Shown here: positions 16,256 to 22,782 of the stretch, piece after piece | Layout of the letters: each line of letters opens with the position of its first letter | How positions within the stretch are numbered: position 1 is the first letter of the stretch | Virus record (IMG/VR): IMGVR_UViG_3300046790_000072 | Span: 1 to 27,757 of that record | Source: a virus | Direction: 5' to 3' (one strand) | DNA: 27,757 bases | Program-made: the position numbers and the translations under genes | The notes under the pieces: generated by a model | Told to the model about the DNA's origin: nothing | Databases searched by the model: none | What the model saw: only the letters and a program-made list of their open reading frames with translations

Positions 16256-17137
16256 ATGCAGCAGACGATCCCGGTCAACGATGCGGTAATCGACAGTTAT
16301 GTCGGCAGCGTAGCCAGCAGTGGACCCTTCCAGGTCGACTTCCCGTTCTTCTCCTACAACGATGTCATCGTCAGCCTGACGCCCGACGGCAGCGGGACGC
16401 CGACCATTCTGGTCCGTGGCCCCGATTACACGCTTGTCGGGGTGGCGACCGAGGACGGCAGCTTCTCGAGCGGCACCGTCACCCTGGTCCTGCCGGTCAC
16501 CAACGCCACGATCCGGCGCTACCGCGATACCCCGGTCGAGCGGCTCTCCAACTTCCCGCTGCAGGGCTTCTTCAGCCGCCTCGCGCTCAACGCCGAGCTC
16601 AACAAGATCACGGTGTGGATGCAGGAGAACGACACCCTGTTCAGCACGCTCAACCAGCGTGCGCTGGTCGTGCCCGAGGATGGCACCAACACCATTGCCG
16701 ACGTGATCGGCGACCGCGCCGGCAAGGTGCTGGCGTGGGACAATAACGGCAACCTGATCCACTCGAGCAAGTACCTGGTCGACATCGAGAGTGGAGCTGG
16801 TGGCGGCAGCTCACCCGCAACGGTCTATATCGGGGCCACTCCGCCGGTGGTCTCGGCGCCCGGGCAGTTCTGGTTCTACAGCGAGGACGTCTCGGGCGGC
16901 GGCCAGCTCTACATGTCCTACCAGGACGCCAACTCGACGCAGTGGGTACCGACCTCGCCGCTCAGCGGCACTGGCGGCAACGATCCGCTGCCTGTGTACT
17001 CGGGCTCAGGCCCGCCGACCTTCGCTGCGGTCAAGGGCGCGCTCTATTCCAACACCACGGCAACCACGGCAACCACCCGCGTCTACGTCAACACCGACGG
17101 CGCGACGGCATGGACCAACCTCGTCGCAGGAGCCTGA
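16256..17137 (+). CDS. Tail fibre/appendage adaptor protein (gp17 N-terminal type)
   Basis: 293 residues from ATG 16256, which has GGGGAG six bases upstream. A GTG at 16250 overlapping the previous stop is in frame but has no room for that ribosome site. The first ~140 residues follow the N-terminal virion-binding domain of T7-like tail fibres: FQVDFPFFSYNDVIVSL, PDYTLVGV, SGTVTLVLPVTNATIRRYRD and FFSRLALNAELNKITVWMQE. After residue ~185 come two short modules, one ending STQWVPTSP and a degenerate one ending TDGATAWTNL, similar to modules in the neighbouring fibres. No receptor-binding domain follows, so it may be a short adaptor onto which the next two proteins dock (inference). AGGAG inside its 3' end serves the next gene. 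Confidence 0.85.
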   Translation: MQQTIPVNDAVIDSYVGSVASSGPFQVDFPFFSYNDVIVSLTPDGSGTPTILVRGPDYTLVGVATEDGSFSSGTVTLVLPVTNATIRRYRDTPVERLSNFPLQGFFSRLALNAELNKITVWMQENDTLFSTLNQRALVVPEDGTNTIADVIGDRAGKVLAWDNNGNLIHSSKYLVDIESGAGGGSSPATVYIGATPPVVSAPGQFWFYSEDVSGGGQLYMSYQDANSTQWVPTSPLSGTGGNDPLPVYSGSGPPTFAAVKGALYSNTTATTATTRVYVNTDGATAWTNLVAGA

Positions 17138-17138
17138 C

Positions 17139-17840
17139 ATGGCAGCCATAGACTTCCCGGCGAGCCCCACGGTTGGCCAGCTGTTCACCGCCGGCAACGG
17201 CGTTACCTACAAGTGGAGCGGCACGATCTGGCTGCCGGTCGGTGGCTCCTCGCTGCTGTCGATCGGCGACAGCCCTCCGGGATCTCCGGGCAACGGCCAG
17301 CTGTGGTGGAACTCGGTGCGCGGCGAGCTGTTCATCTACTACGCCGATGGCACCAGCAACCAGTGGGTGCCGGCAACGCCGCTCGGCAACGGCGGCGGGG
17401 TGATCCAGACGGTGAGCATGCAGACCGGCGCGATGGCGACCGGCACGACGGGTCTGCCCTACGACGACACGATCCCGCAGATTACCGAGGGCGACCAGTT
17501 CATGAGCCTGGCGGTCACGCCCAAGAGCGCGACGAGCACGCTGCTTGTCCAGGTCACTTTCTTCGGCAGCAACGGAAACATCAACAACATGACGGCAGCG
17601 TTGTTCCAGGACGCAATGGCGAATGCCTTGGCTGTGGGTCACGCAACGGTGACGTCCAATGCCGCCACGGTTTCCATCAAGTTTAGCCATTCCATAGTCA
17701 GCGGATCGACGGCGACGCGGACGTTTCGGGTGAGGGCGGGCTGTCCTAACGGGACCACGACGTTCAACGGCCAGACCGGCGTCCGACTGTTCGGCGGCGT
17801 CATGGCCTCCGGCATCGTCATCCAGGAGGTGCTCTCGTGA
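17139..17840 (+). CDS. Tail fibre protein with C1q-like C-terminal domain
   Basis: 233 residues from ATG 17139, with AGGAG six bases upstream. The start module IDFPASPTVGQLFTAGNGVT...KWSGTIW is a small N-terminal fibre module that recurs in the next gene. Residues ~40-85 carry PPGSPGNGQLWWNS...IYYADGTSNQWVPATP, a module shared with the adaptor upstream and the minus-strand fibre. The C-terminal ~140 residues (MQTGAMATGTTGLPYDDTIP ... TPKSATSTLLVQVTFF ... VRLFGGVMASGIVIQEVLS) are beta-rich and resemble the jelly-roll, receptor-facing ends seen in many phage fibres. Likely function: host recognition or a trimeric side fibre. Its GC is a little lower from ~17520 onward. The stop overlaps the GTG of the next gene. 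Confidence 0.8.
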   Translation: MAAIDFPASPTVGQLFTAGNGVTYKWSGTIWLPVGGSSLLSIGDSPPGSPGNGQLWWNSVRGELFIYYADGTSNQWVPATPLGNGGGVIQTVSMQTGAMATGTTGLPYDDTIPQITEGDQFMSLAVTPKSATSTLLVQVTFFGSNGNINNMTAALFQDAMANALAVGHATVTSNAATVSIKFSHSIVSGSTATRTFRVRAGCPNGTTTFNGQTGVRLFGGVMASGIVIQEVLS

Positions 17841-18925
17841 TCGACTTCCCCAACAGCCCGACCGTGGGCCAGACCTACACCGCCTCCAACGGCATCTCCT
17901 ACATCTGGAACGGCACGCTGTGGCTGACGACCTCGAGCAGTGGCAACGGTGGCGACTTCTTCGCGACTGGCGGCTCACTGGGCATTCTCACGACTGACAC
18001 GGTGCTTCTCTTCAACACCGTGCTCACTGGCAACAGCGGCAATTGGTACAATCCGGCCAACGGTCGTTTTACGCCGCCTGCTGGCCGCTACAAGATTTGG
18101 GCTGGCGTCAACTGGTACTCGTCGTCGGGGGCGATCCAGGCAGCGATCAAGTTGCGCAAGAACGGCGTGGTGGTCGGCAAGGAAGTTTTTGCTGGAGCGA
18201 CTGCCGCAAATATCGGCGTGTTTTCCCACCTCGACATGGTGCTTGACGCCAACGGCACCGACTACTTCGACATCATTGGACGCTCGGGCGCCAGTGGGCC
18301 CACACCGTCGGATGCGCTCATCTGGTTTGGTGCCTTCCCGATCAGCGGCATCAAGGGACCGCCGGGCGATCCGGGGCAGCTCGGCTTCCGGCTGCTGCAG
18401 CGCACGGTCGTGTCGAGTGCCGTGGCTAGCGTCGACATCACCGGCATCCCGTCCGACATCAACGATATTGAGTTCTCTTTCGACCTCACGCCGACCACGA
18501 ACAGCCAGGATTTTGCCCTTCAGTTTTACGACTCGGCTGGTGCGCTCGACACGACCGCGCTCCACTACACCGGCGCGCTATCGGCGGTCTACCACACGAT
18601 CCCCACGAGCAATGCGTCACTCTCCTATGGCCAGAGCACCCTGGGGGTGAACACAGCCATCCTGTTGGCCGTCTCGGTGACCAACCGCAAGGTCGGCACG
18701 ACCAGCGGCATCCGTGGCCGCGGCCGGGTTCCCAACATCAGGGCATCCCGTGTTCACTCGTGCGACTGGCAGTCAAACTATCTGTCGGACGATGCAACCC
18801 TGTGGCTGGATCTCAGGGGCTCGGGCCAACGCTATTTTGTCGATTCGATCACCGGGCTGCGGCTGTGGTTCACGACTTCGACGATTGCAGCCGGCGGCAC
18901 GTTCAGCGTGTGGGGGTCGCCATAG
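17837..18925 (+). CDS. Tail fibre protein with jelly-roll and C-terminal receptor-type domain
   Basis: 362 residues from a GTG at 17837 (GTGA overlap) with a perfect AGGAGGT seven bases upstream. It begins with the same module as its neighbour (IDFPNSPTVGQTYTASNGIS...WNGTLW). Residues ~50-175 resemble a C1q/TNF-like jelly roll (FNTVLTGNSGNWYNPANGRF ... TPPAGRYKIWAGVNW), then a collagen-like link (GPPGDPG, about 178-184), then a beta-rich end starting LLQRTVVSSAVASVDITGIP that is a common C-terminal domain of phage receptor-binding proteins. Third positions are noticeably richer in A/T after the first ~50 codons than in the tail genes, which suggests an exchanged host-range module. Its likely job is adhesion to the cell surface; the ligand cannot be read from sequence. 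Confidence 0.8.
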   Translation: MIDFPNSPTVGQTYTASNGISYIWNGTLWLTTSSSGNGGDFFATGGSLGILTTDTVLLFNTVLTGNSGNWYNPANGRFTPPAGRYKIWAGVNWYSSSGAIQAAIKLRKNGVVVGKEVFAGATAANIGVFSHLDMVLDANGTDYFDIIGRSGASGPTPSDALIWFGAFPISGIKGPPGDPGQLGFRLLQRTVVSSAVASVDITGIPSDINDIEFSFDLTPTTNSQDFALQFYDSAGALDTTALHYTGALSAVYHTIPTSNASLSYGQSTLGVNTAILLAVSVTNRKVGTTSGIRGRGRVPNIRASRVHSCDWQSNYLSDDATLWLDLRGSGQRYFVDSITGLRLWFTTSTIAAGGTFSVWGSP

Positions 18926-18926
18926 T

Positions 18927-19070
18927 GTGCTGCGCTGGCTGGTCCTGATCTGCTTCACGATCGCGATCGTGACTGTGCTGGTCAGGCCGCAGACGGCGTG
19001 GGGTCTGGCTCTGATCCTGGCGGTGATGCACCTGTTTGTTCAGGCGCTTTTTCTGGTGATGATCTGGTGA
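18927..19070 (+). CDS. Small two-helix membrane protein, possible holin
   Basis: 47 residues from a GTG at 18927 directly after the fibre stop; the frame could be read further back only inside the fibre gene. Almost the whole protein is hydrophobic: LRWLVLICFTIAIVTVLV, a short polar turn (RPQTA), then WGLALILAVMHLFVQALFLVMIW. Two membrane spans, a tiny size and a place at the end of the late genes are what class II holins look like, so a role in lysis timing is a fair guess. It has only a weak GGGG ribosome site and there is no endolysin nearby. Its last 89 bases lie antisense to the end of the minus-strand gene at 18982. It could alternatively be a spurious hydrophobic ORF. Confidence 0.5.
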   Translation: MLRWLVLICFTIAIVTVLVRPQTAWGLALILAVMHLFVQALFLVMIW

Positions 19071-19530
19071 GACGGCGCACCGGGTACTTGCGCCGCCAGT
19101 TGCCGCGGCCGACCGGCCTGACCGGATCGAGCCAGCGTTCCTGCGGCCAGCGGTTCACCCTGTTGTGCATGGTGTAGATCGAGACGCCGAGCTTCGCGGC
19201 GAGCTCCTTGATCGTCGTGTAGGTGCCGTCCGCCAGTCTGAGCCTCTTCACGTTATTGAGCCCCCACCTACCGTCGGGCCGCTGGGTTTCCCAGCTGTGG
19301 TCCTTCTGCACTTCCCTGTTCTGGCAGCCGCATGACTTGATGTCCCGGCGCCAGCGCGTCTCGATCTCCTTGCCGCAGTCGCAGATGGCCCGCCACCAGT
19401 GCTTGCCGCGCCACACGCCGAGCCATTCCATGCAGAGCAGGCGTCCGTTGATGGCGCCTGTCTGGTCGACCCGTTTGCCTGACTGGCGGTACCAGCGGCG
19501 GGTGTACTCGCGCTTGCGACCGCGTTTCAC
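18982..19530 (-). CDS. Zinc-knuckle plus helix-turn-helix DNA-binding protein
   Basis: 182 residues from a GTG overlapping the upstream stop (GTGA). A very basic N terminus (MKRGRKREYTRRWYRQSGKR) leads into a four-cysteine element, CDCGKEIETRWRRDIKSCGC (C50, C52, C67, C69), the same 'C.CG......L..g..kSCGC' element often found next to AP2 or HNH domains in phage-borne endonucleases. Residues ~98-128 (DGTYTTIKELAAKLGVSIYT and following MHNRVNRW) look like a helix-turn-helix. No HNH or other nuclease motif is visible, so this may be a free-standing DNA-binding derivative. The last ~35 residues are Pro/Ser-rich and overlap the putative holin on the other strand. It is the last gene of the recombination operon. 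The DNA-binding call is an inference from motifs. Confidence 0.65.
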   Translation of the reverse strand: MKRGRKREYTRRWYRQSGKRVDQTGAINGRLLCMEWLGVWRGKHWWRAICDCGKEIETRWRRDIKSCGCQNREVQKDHSWETQRPDGRWGLNNVKRLRLADGTYTTIKELAAKLGVSIYTMHNRVNRWPQERWLDPVRPVGRGNWRRKYPVRRLTRSSPEKAPEQTGASPPGSEPDPTPSAA

Positions 19531-19733
19531 GCAAGCGGCGTATGGGTGTAGGCGCGCAGGCGCTTCTCACCCAAGCTGTTGGTATCCTCGAATACCCTGA
19601 GGCAGGCGGGGTTCTCCTTCCAACGTGCGATCTCGTCGGCATAATAATAGGGATAGCTACCCATCAGATTGCAGTGCAGCGAGAGGGCTTCCTTTATCTG
19701 CTTCTCGCTCAGGGTATTTGGATCAATGTTCAT
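19527..19733 (-). CDS. Small unknown protein in recombination operon
   Basis: 68 residues from the ATG at 19733 (MNIDPNTLSEKQIKEALSLH), overlapping the stop of the annealing-protein gene (ATGA). Its own stop overlaps the GTG of the next gene (GTGA). It has a helical N-terminal half with a compact middle (CNLMGSYPYYYADEIARW) and no membrane segment. I do not recognise it. The tight coupling on both sides implies that it is translated with the recombination genes. Its third positions are somewhat lower in GC than those of the annealing protein. Confidence 0.7.
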   Translation of the reverse strand: MNIDPNTLSEKQIKEALSLHCNLMGSYPYYYADEIARWKENPACLRVFEDTNSLGEKRLRAYTHTPLA

Positions 19734-20452
19734 GACGGTGACACTCCATCGGGCTCCGGTCCTGCGGATGGTGCCAGCTGGCTCTTGCGCCTGGCAAACC
19801 GCGCCTTCATGAAGTCGAGCTGGGCGGTGTCGAGCGCCTTGAGGTCGGTCTGGATCGACTTCCACAGGATGCCGAGTTCGTTGACGTCCCGCGCCTTGGG
19901 CAGCTCGGCGATCGCCTTGGTGAGGATCTCGGGGAGCTTGCTGCCGGTGGCGTCGGCCTTGGTGTTCTCCTGCTGGCGCAGCTTGTCGACGTACTTGGAG
20001 TCGTCGTACAGGCCGAGGAAGATGTCGGCCGAGAAGCCGAGATAGGAGAGCGCCTTGGTGATGCCGTCGGTCGTTGCCTTCTTGAAGGCCTCGTCGTCCG
20101 GCTTGCCCGAGACGACCAGCTGGTTCATGCCGATCACCGGGCCGCAGACCACGCGGGTGCCGTTGTAGACGTACCACAGGGTGACCTTGCACTTGGCGAA
20201 GTAGGCTTCCTCGCCGCCCTTGAGGGTGACGGTGACGACACTCTCGTCGAGCTCCCAGCCCCAGCCCAGGCCCATCGGGCCGAAGGTCTCGGTGGCCCGC
20301 TTGATCTGGTAGTAGGGGTCGATGGCGGTGAACTTGCGCCCGAACGACACCGGCTTGGTGTTGGACGGGCTGGTTGTCTCGTTGAGACGCCACAGCCACA
20401 GGTTCTTCTCGGTGATCTTCTCCATCTCGACCAGCGGGTTCTCGTCACTCAT
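19730..20452 (-). CDS. Single-strand annealing protein (Rad52/ERF-like)
   Basis: 240 residues, ATG at 20452. The N-terminal part reads FTAIDPYYQIKRATETFGPM then GLGWGWEL (residues ~41-68), and further on GMNQLVVSGKPDDEAFKKAT and TDGITKALSYLGFSADIFLG. These match the '...TaI....I..atE.fGp.G.GW' and 'TdaltKALs.LGf..d.f.G.yDd' patterns of Rad52-type and ERF-type phage recombinases. Such proteins anneal complementary single strands, working with a 5'-3' exonuclease; here a YqaJ-like nuclease is two genes upstream in the same operon, the classical pairing. The C-terminal ~70 residues are helical and probably regulatory or partner-binding. I cannot separate Rad52 from ERF by eye. Confidence 0.8.
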   Translation of the reverse strand: MSDENPLVEMEKITEKNLWLWRLNETTSPSNTKPVSFGRKFTAIDPYYQIKRATETFGPMGLGWGWELDESVVTVTLKGGEEAYFAKCKVTLWYVYNGTRVVCGPVIGMNQLVVSGKPDDEAFKKATTDGITKALSYLGFSADIFLGLYDDSKYVDKLRQQENTKADATGSKLPEILTKAIAELPKARDVNELGILWKSIQTDLKALDTAQLDFMKARFARRKSQLAPSAGPEPDGVSPS

Positions 20453-20771
20453 TGTCGCCTCTCAGTCTGTAGGTGCGGATTACCCGTGCGTGGGCACTCG
20501 GTCGTGTCGAGGCTATCCAGCCGACGGTGATGAAGCAGGGCTGCCTGAAGATCGAGCCCATGCAGGACGGGTGGGCGTCGGCTGGTGGCGGGCAGTAGCG
20601 CCACACGTCGTCGCTCGAGACCTCGCGCTGGCCGTCGGACAGCAGGTTGCACATCGCCAGCCGGGCGCGTGATAGCCAGACAGTCTCGTGCAGCTCGAAC
20701 TTGTCGAGCGCCGCCTTCTTCAGCTGCTCGCCGGTGTAGCCCTTCCAGAACAGGTCAGCCTGGTCAGACAT
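20445..20771 (-). CDS. Conserved-looking phage protein of unknown function
   Basis: 108 residues, ATG at 20771, overlapping both neighbours by 8 bases. It has a helical first half (TGEQLKKAALDKFELHETVW and following LSRARLAMCNLL), then DDVWRYCPPPADAHPSCMGS and IFRQPCFITVGWIASTRPSA. The pattern 'HP...gaiFr...fi..G...s.r...h.r....' is one I have seen in small phage proteins near recombination or replication genes, where a winged-helix DNA-binding role has been guessed. That is not proof, and I leave the function open. Three cysteines are present but not in a metal-site pattern. Location suggests help for the nuclease/annealing pair. Confidence 0.65.
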   Translation of the reverse strand: MSDQADLFWKGYTGEQLKKAALDKFELHETVWLSRARLAMCNLLSDGQREVSSDDVWRYCPPPADAHPSCMGSIFRQPCFITVGWIASTRPSAHARVIRTYRLRGDNE

Positions 20772-21009
20772 TGCCTTCCTCCCCGGTAATGCGTCCCTCG
20801 AGCTGGGCCAGCAGCAGACGGAGCAGGTACTTCGTCTGCTCTGCCGGGCAGCTCGTGATGTAGCGAGGCTTGTTGACCTCGCCGTGCCGGAACCTGATCA
20901 GCAGGAAGCCCTCCATGCGTTCGCCCGGGCCAGAGTTGATCACCGTGTCGACGAGCTCGGCGAGCTCGCGCATGGTCGGTGGGTCGCTGAGGGCGAAAGC
21001 GTCGATCAC
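20764..21009 (-). CDS. Small unknown protein in recombination operon
   Basis: 81 residues from a GTG at 21009 overlapping the nuclease stop (GTGA); an in-frame extension further upstream lies inside the nuclease gene and is not real. The product reads VIDAFALSDPPTMRELAELV and later RMEGFLLIRFRHGEVNKPRY, ending with a helix (QTKYLLRLLLAQLEGRITGE). It is mixed alpha/beta, with no membrane span or metal site. I do not recognise a family. The overlap with genes on both sides makes it part of the same translation unit as the nuclease and annealing protein. Confidence 0.65.
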   Translation of the reverse strand: MIDAFALSDPPTMRELAELVDTVINSGPGERMEGFLLIRFRHGEVNKPRYITSCPAEQTKYLLRLLLAQLEGRITGEEGNV

Positions 21010-21863
21010 ACCCGTGCCTTCTTGGTCCGTGCCGGGAAGGCGAGGTGGTATCGCACCGCGCCGCGGCCGTCGACCTTGAAGGTGACGCCATAGCCCTCGG
21101 CATCCTTCCAGGTGAGGCTGCCGCAGTCGGCGTACTCCTTGCGCTTGATCAGCTTCTTGATGGCATCGAGCGACTCGTTGAAGATCGTCGCCTGGGTCAT
21201 GTTGTCGATGATCTCGCGGCAGATCGGCGCGACCTCGTTGTCTCCGGTCGGCCACACATGGTCACGCTTGCGCTCGACCTTGAGCTCGGGGACGACGGTG
21301 GCCTCCATGCCGGCGGGCAGGCTGCCGCTGCGCAGGTACTCCTTGAACTGCATGGCGCGCAGCAGGTAGACGTCGGCCAGCTCGTCGTCGAACTTGACCT
21401 CCATGTGCTGGAAGCGCCCGTAGTGGCCGAAGATCACGGCGAGCCACATCCGGCTGGTGTTGGAGCACACCATCTCGTGGATCAGCTGGGCCTTGTAGGT
21501 CTCGGCGAGGTCGAGGATGTTCTGGTCGCCTGTGTGGAACTTGCACTGCACGACCAGCCTGTCCTGCTCGGTGATGCCGTCCGGGCTGAAGGCGAGGATC
21601 GGGTCCTCCTTCCACACCATGTGGGGCGGCGGCTCGAACATCAGCGGCACCTTCTTGTCGAACTCGCGCAGGGTCAGCGGCTCGATCGCCGAGCCCATGT
21701 CCATCAGGAGCTGCTGGGCCTGCGGGAAGATCGGGCGCACGCCGTCGACCTTCTCGGCACGCAGGACAGCCCATGCGTCGGCGTCGCCCTGCAATATCGT
21801 CTTGGCGTCGCTGCCGCCGATATACTTGCGTCTGTTCTCGATCTGCTCTTCGCTGAGGGCCAT
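21006..21863 (-). CDS. YqaJ/lambda-Exo-like recombination exonuclease
   Basis: 285 residues, ATG at 21863 with GGAG six bases upstream. First gene of the minus-strand recombination operon. It shows the YqaJ viral recombinase plan: IGGSDA (residues 15-20), GSAIEP with E61, FSPDGI with D95, then VVQCKF with Q106 and K108. In lambda exonuclease and YqaJ proteins the last two motifs supply D, E and K of the catalytic centre (D...E-x-K); here the expected Glu is Gln. Later helices (LAETYKAQLIHEMVCSNTSR) fit the Q-rich DNA-contact region. Role: processive 5'-3' resection of double-stranded ends to make single strands for the annealing protein. The Gln could weaken metal binding, or another acid could substitute. 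Family call is good; activity is uncertain. Confidence 0.85.
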   Translation of the reverse strand: MALSEEQIENRRKYIGGSDAKTILQGDADAWAVLRAEKVDGVRPIFPQAQQLLMDMGSAIEPLTLREFDKKVPLMFEPPPHMVWKEDPILAFSPDGITEQDRLVVQCKFHTGDQNILDLAETYKAQLIHEMVCSNTSRMWLAVIFGHYGRFQHMEVKFDDELADVYLLRAMQFKEYLRSGSLPAGMEATVVPELKVERKRDHVWPTGDNEVAPICREIIDNMTQATIFNESLDAIKKLIKRKEYADCGSLTWKDAEGYGVTFKVDGRGAVRYHLAFPARTKKARV

Positions 21864-21890
21864 GACTTACTCCGGTGTGAAGACAAATGT

Positions 21891-21931
21891 TACGATGAGG
21901 CTTGAGACTTCCGCACACCTCCCCTATCGTA
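21891..21931. promoter_or_regulatory. Inverted repeat, possible operator
   Basis: TACGAT (21891-21896) and ATCGTA (21926-21931) are perfect 6-bp inverted copies centred between the divergent nuclease and repressor operons. The right copy overlaps the -10 box of the plus-strand promoter. A separate direct pair, ACAAATGT, occurs at 21883-21890 and 21943-21950. The small Cro/CI-like protein made next door is the obvious candidate to bind here, but the half-sites are short and could be chance. Confidence 0.35.
21902..21930 (+). promoter_or_regulatory. Sigma70-type promoter for the repressor operon
   Basis: TTGAGA (21902-21907; five of six bases match the -35 consensus) is followed after 17 bases by TATCGT (21925-21930; four of six for -10). 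Transcription would start near 21937, about ten bases before the ATG of the repressor gene, giving a very short leader that holds only its AGAGGA ribosome site. No equally good promoter was found for the minus-strand operon in this 83-base space. Confidence 0.55.
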
Positions 21932-21946
21932 GCGTAAGAGGAACAA

Positions 21947-22159
21947 ATGTCCACCACCGAACCGTTCAACCGTCGCATCGGCGAACTGATCGAGCGTCGC
22001 GAACATCTCGGCATGAGCCAGCGTGACCTCGAGGAACGCCTCGGTGTCAGCGAGCGCATGGTCGCCAAGTGGGAGAGCCGCCGGCGCAACCCGACCGCGC
22101 TCAACCTCGACCGCTGGGCACGCGCCCTCGGGCTGAAGGTAGCACTGAGGAAGCAATGA
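21947..22159 (+). CDS. Cro/CI-type helix-turn-helix regulator
   Basis: 70 residues, ATG at 21947 with AGAGGA directly upstream. The protein is nearly all one HTH_3/XRE domain: IGELIERREHLGMSQRDLEE, then RLGVSERMVAKWESRRRNPT (recognition helix plus the classic 'W.s..r.P' ending), then LDRWARALGL. There is no dimerisation or cleavage domain, so it is Cro-like in size. It lies beside the divergent space with a promoter and inverted repeat, which suggests control of its own and the recombination operon. Its stop overlaps the next start (ATGA), coupling it to the resolvase. Confidence 0.88.
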   Translation: MSTTEPFNRRIGELIERREHLGMSQRDLEERLGVSERMVAKWESRRRNPTALNLDRWARALGLKVALRKQ

Positions 22160-22782
22160 GGCTGATCGCCATCGATCCCGGCCTGAAGGGCGGCTACGCC
22201 CTGTTCGAGGATGGCGGCCTGATGGAATGGGGTCCGCTGCCGGTGTGGAAGACCAGCCTGTCGCTCACCGGCAAGCCCAGGAAGCAGGTCGACGTGCTCG
22301 AGCTGAAGAAGCTCGCCATGGCCTATGAAGCCTATGCAGTTGTCACCGAGTACCAGACGCCGATGCCCGGTCAGTCCTCCGTCGCAACCGCCACCAGCTT
22401 CCTCAACTACGGCCTGGTGCTGTCCTTGCGATCGCTAGCCTCGATCCATGTCGTGCATCCACGGGTCTGGAAGAAGGCGCTCGACCTTGGACCGCACAAG
22501 GCGGCGGCGATCTACCACGCCCGCCTGCTCTATCCCGGCCTCAAGGACGAGCCCCTGGCCGACGGGCCGGCCGAGGCGGTCCTGATCGGTCACTACTGGA
22601 TCACACAGGGGGCAGACATTGAACGAGCTCACACCGTCAACGCCGAACGTGCCCGGGAGAAACGTGCTGTGGCGAGGCTTGCTCGCACACGCCGACGCCG
22701 TCTCAAGGGTGCCAAGGCTGCTCGACATCGAGCCAAGCCCGCAGGACCACCAGCTTCCGATGCTGGCCGAGGCGATACTTGA
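22156..22782 (+). CDS. RuvC-like Holliday junction resolvase
   Basis: 208 residues, ATG at 22156 (ATGA overlap) with GAGGAA upstream. It opens RLIAIDPGLKGGYALFEDGG, with D7 as the first catalytic acid of the RuvC/RNase H fold; E65 in AVVTEYQTP is the second; and ADGPAEAVLI (D136, E140) provides the last acidic motif. HPRVWKKALDLGPHKAAAIY is also characteristic of phage RuvC-like proteins. Role: cutting branched DNA made by replication and annealing before packaging. The domain is complete by residue ~156; the remaining ~52 residues are an Arg/Lys-rich low-complexity tail with poor third-position GC, and the same bases encode the start of the next gene in another frame. Confidence 0.86.
   Translation: MRLIAIDPGLKGGYALFEDGGLMEWGPLPVWKTSLSLTGKPRKQVDVLELKKLAMAYEAYAVVTEYQTPMPGQSSVATATSFLNYGLVLSLRSLASIHVVHPRVWKKALDLGPHKAAAIYHARLLYPGLKDEPLADGPAEAVLIGHYWITQGADIERAHTVNAERAREKRAVARLARTRRRRLKGAKAARHRAKPAGPPASDAGRGDT

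Noticed and set aside
16256-18925. Diversity-generating retroelement acting on the fibre genes
   Set aside because: The fibre set and BPP-1-like Bbp19 gene made me look, but no reverse transcriptase frame and no template/variable repeat pair was found in the window.
22069-22155. Upstream extension of the RuvC-like gene to ATG 22069
   Set aside because: The extension lies inside the repressor gene; ATG 22156 has GAGGAA and begins exactly at the RuvC motif.
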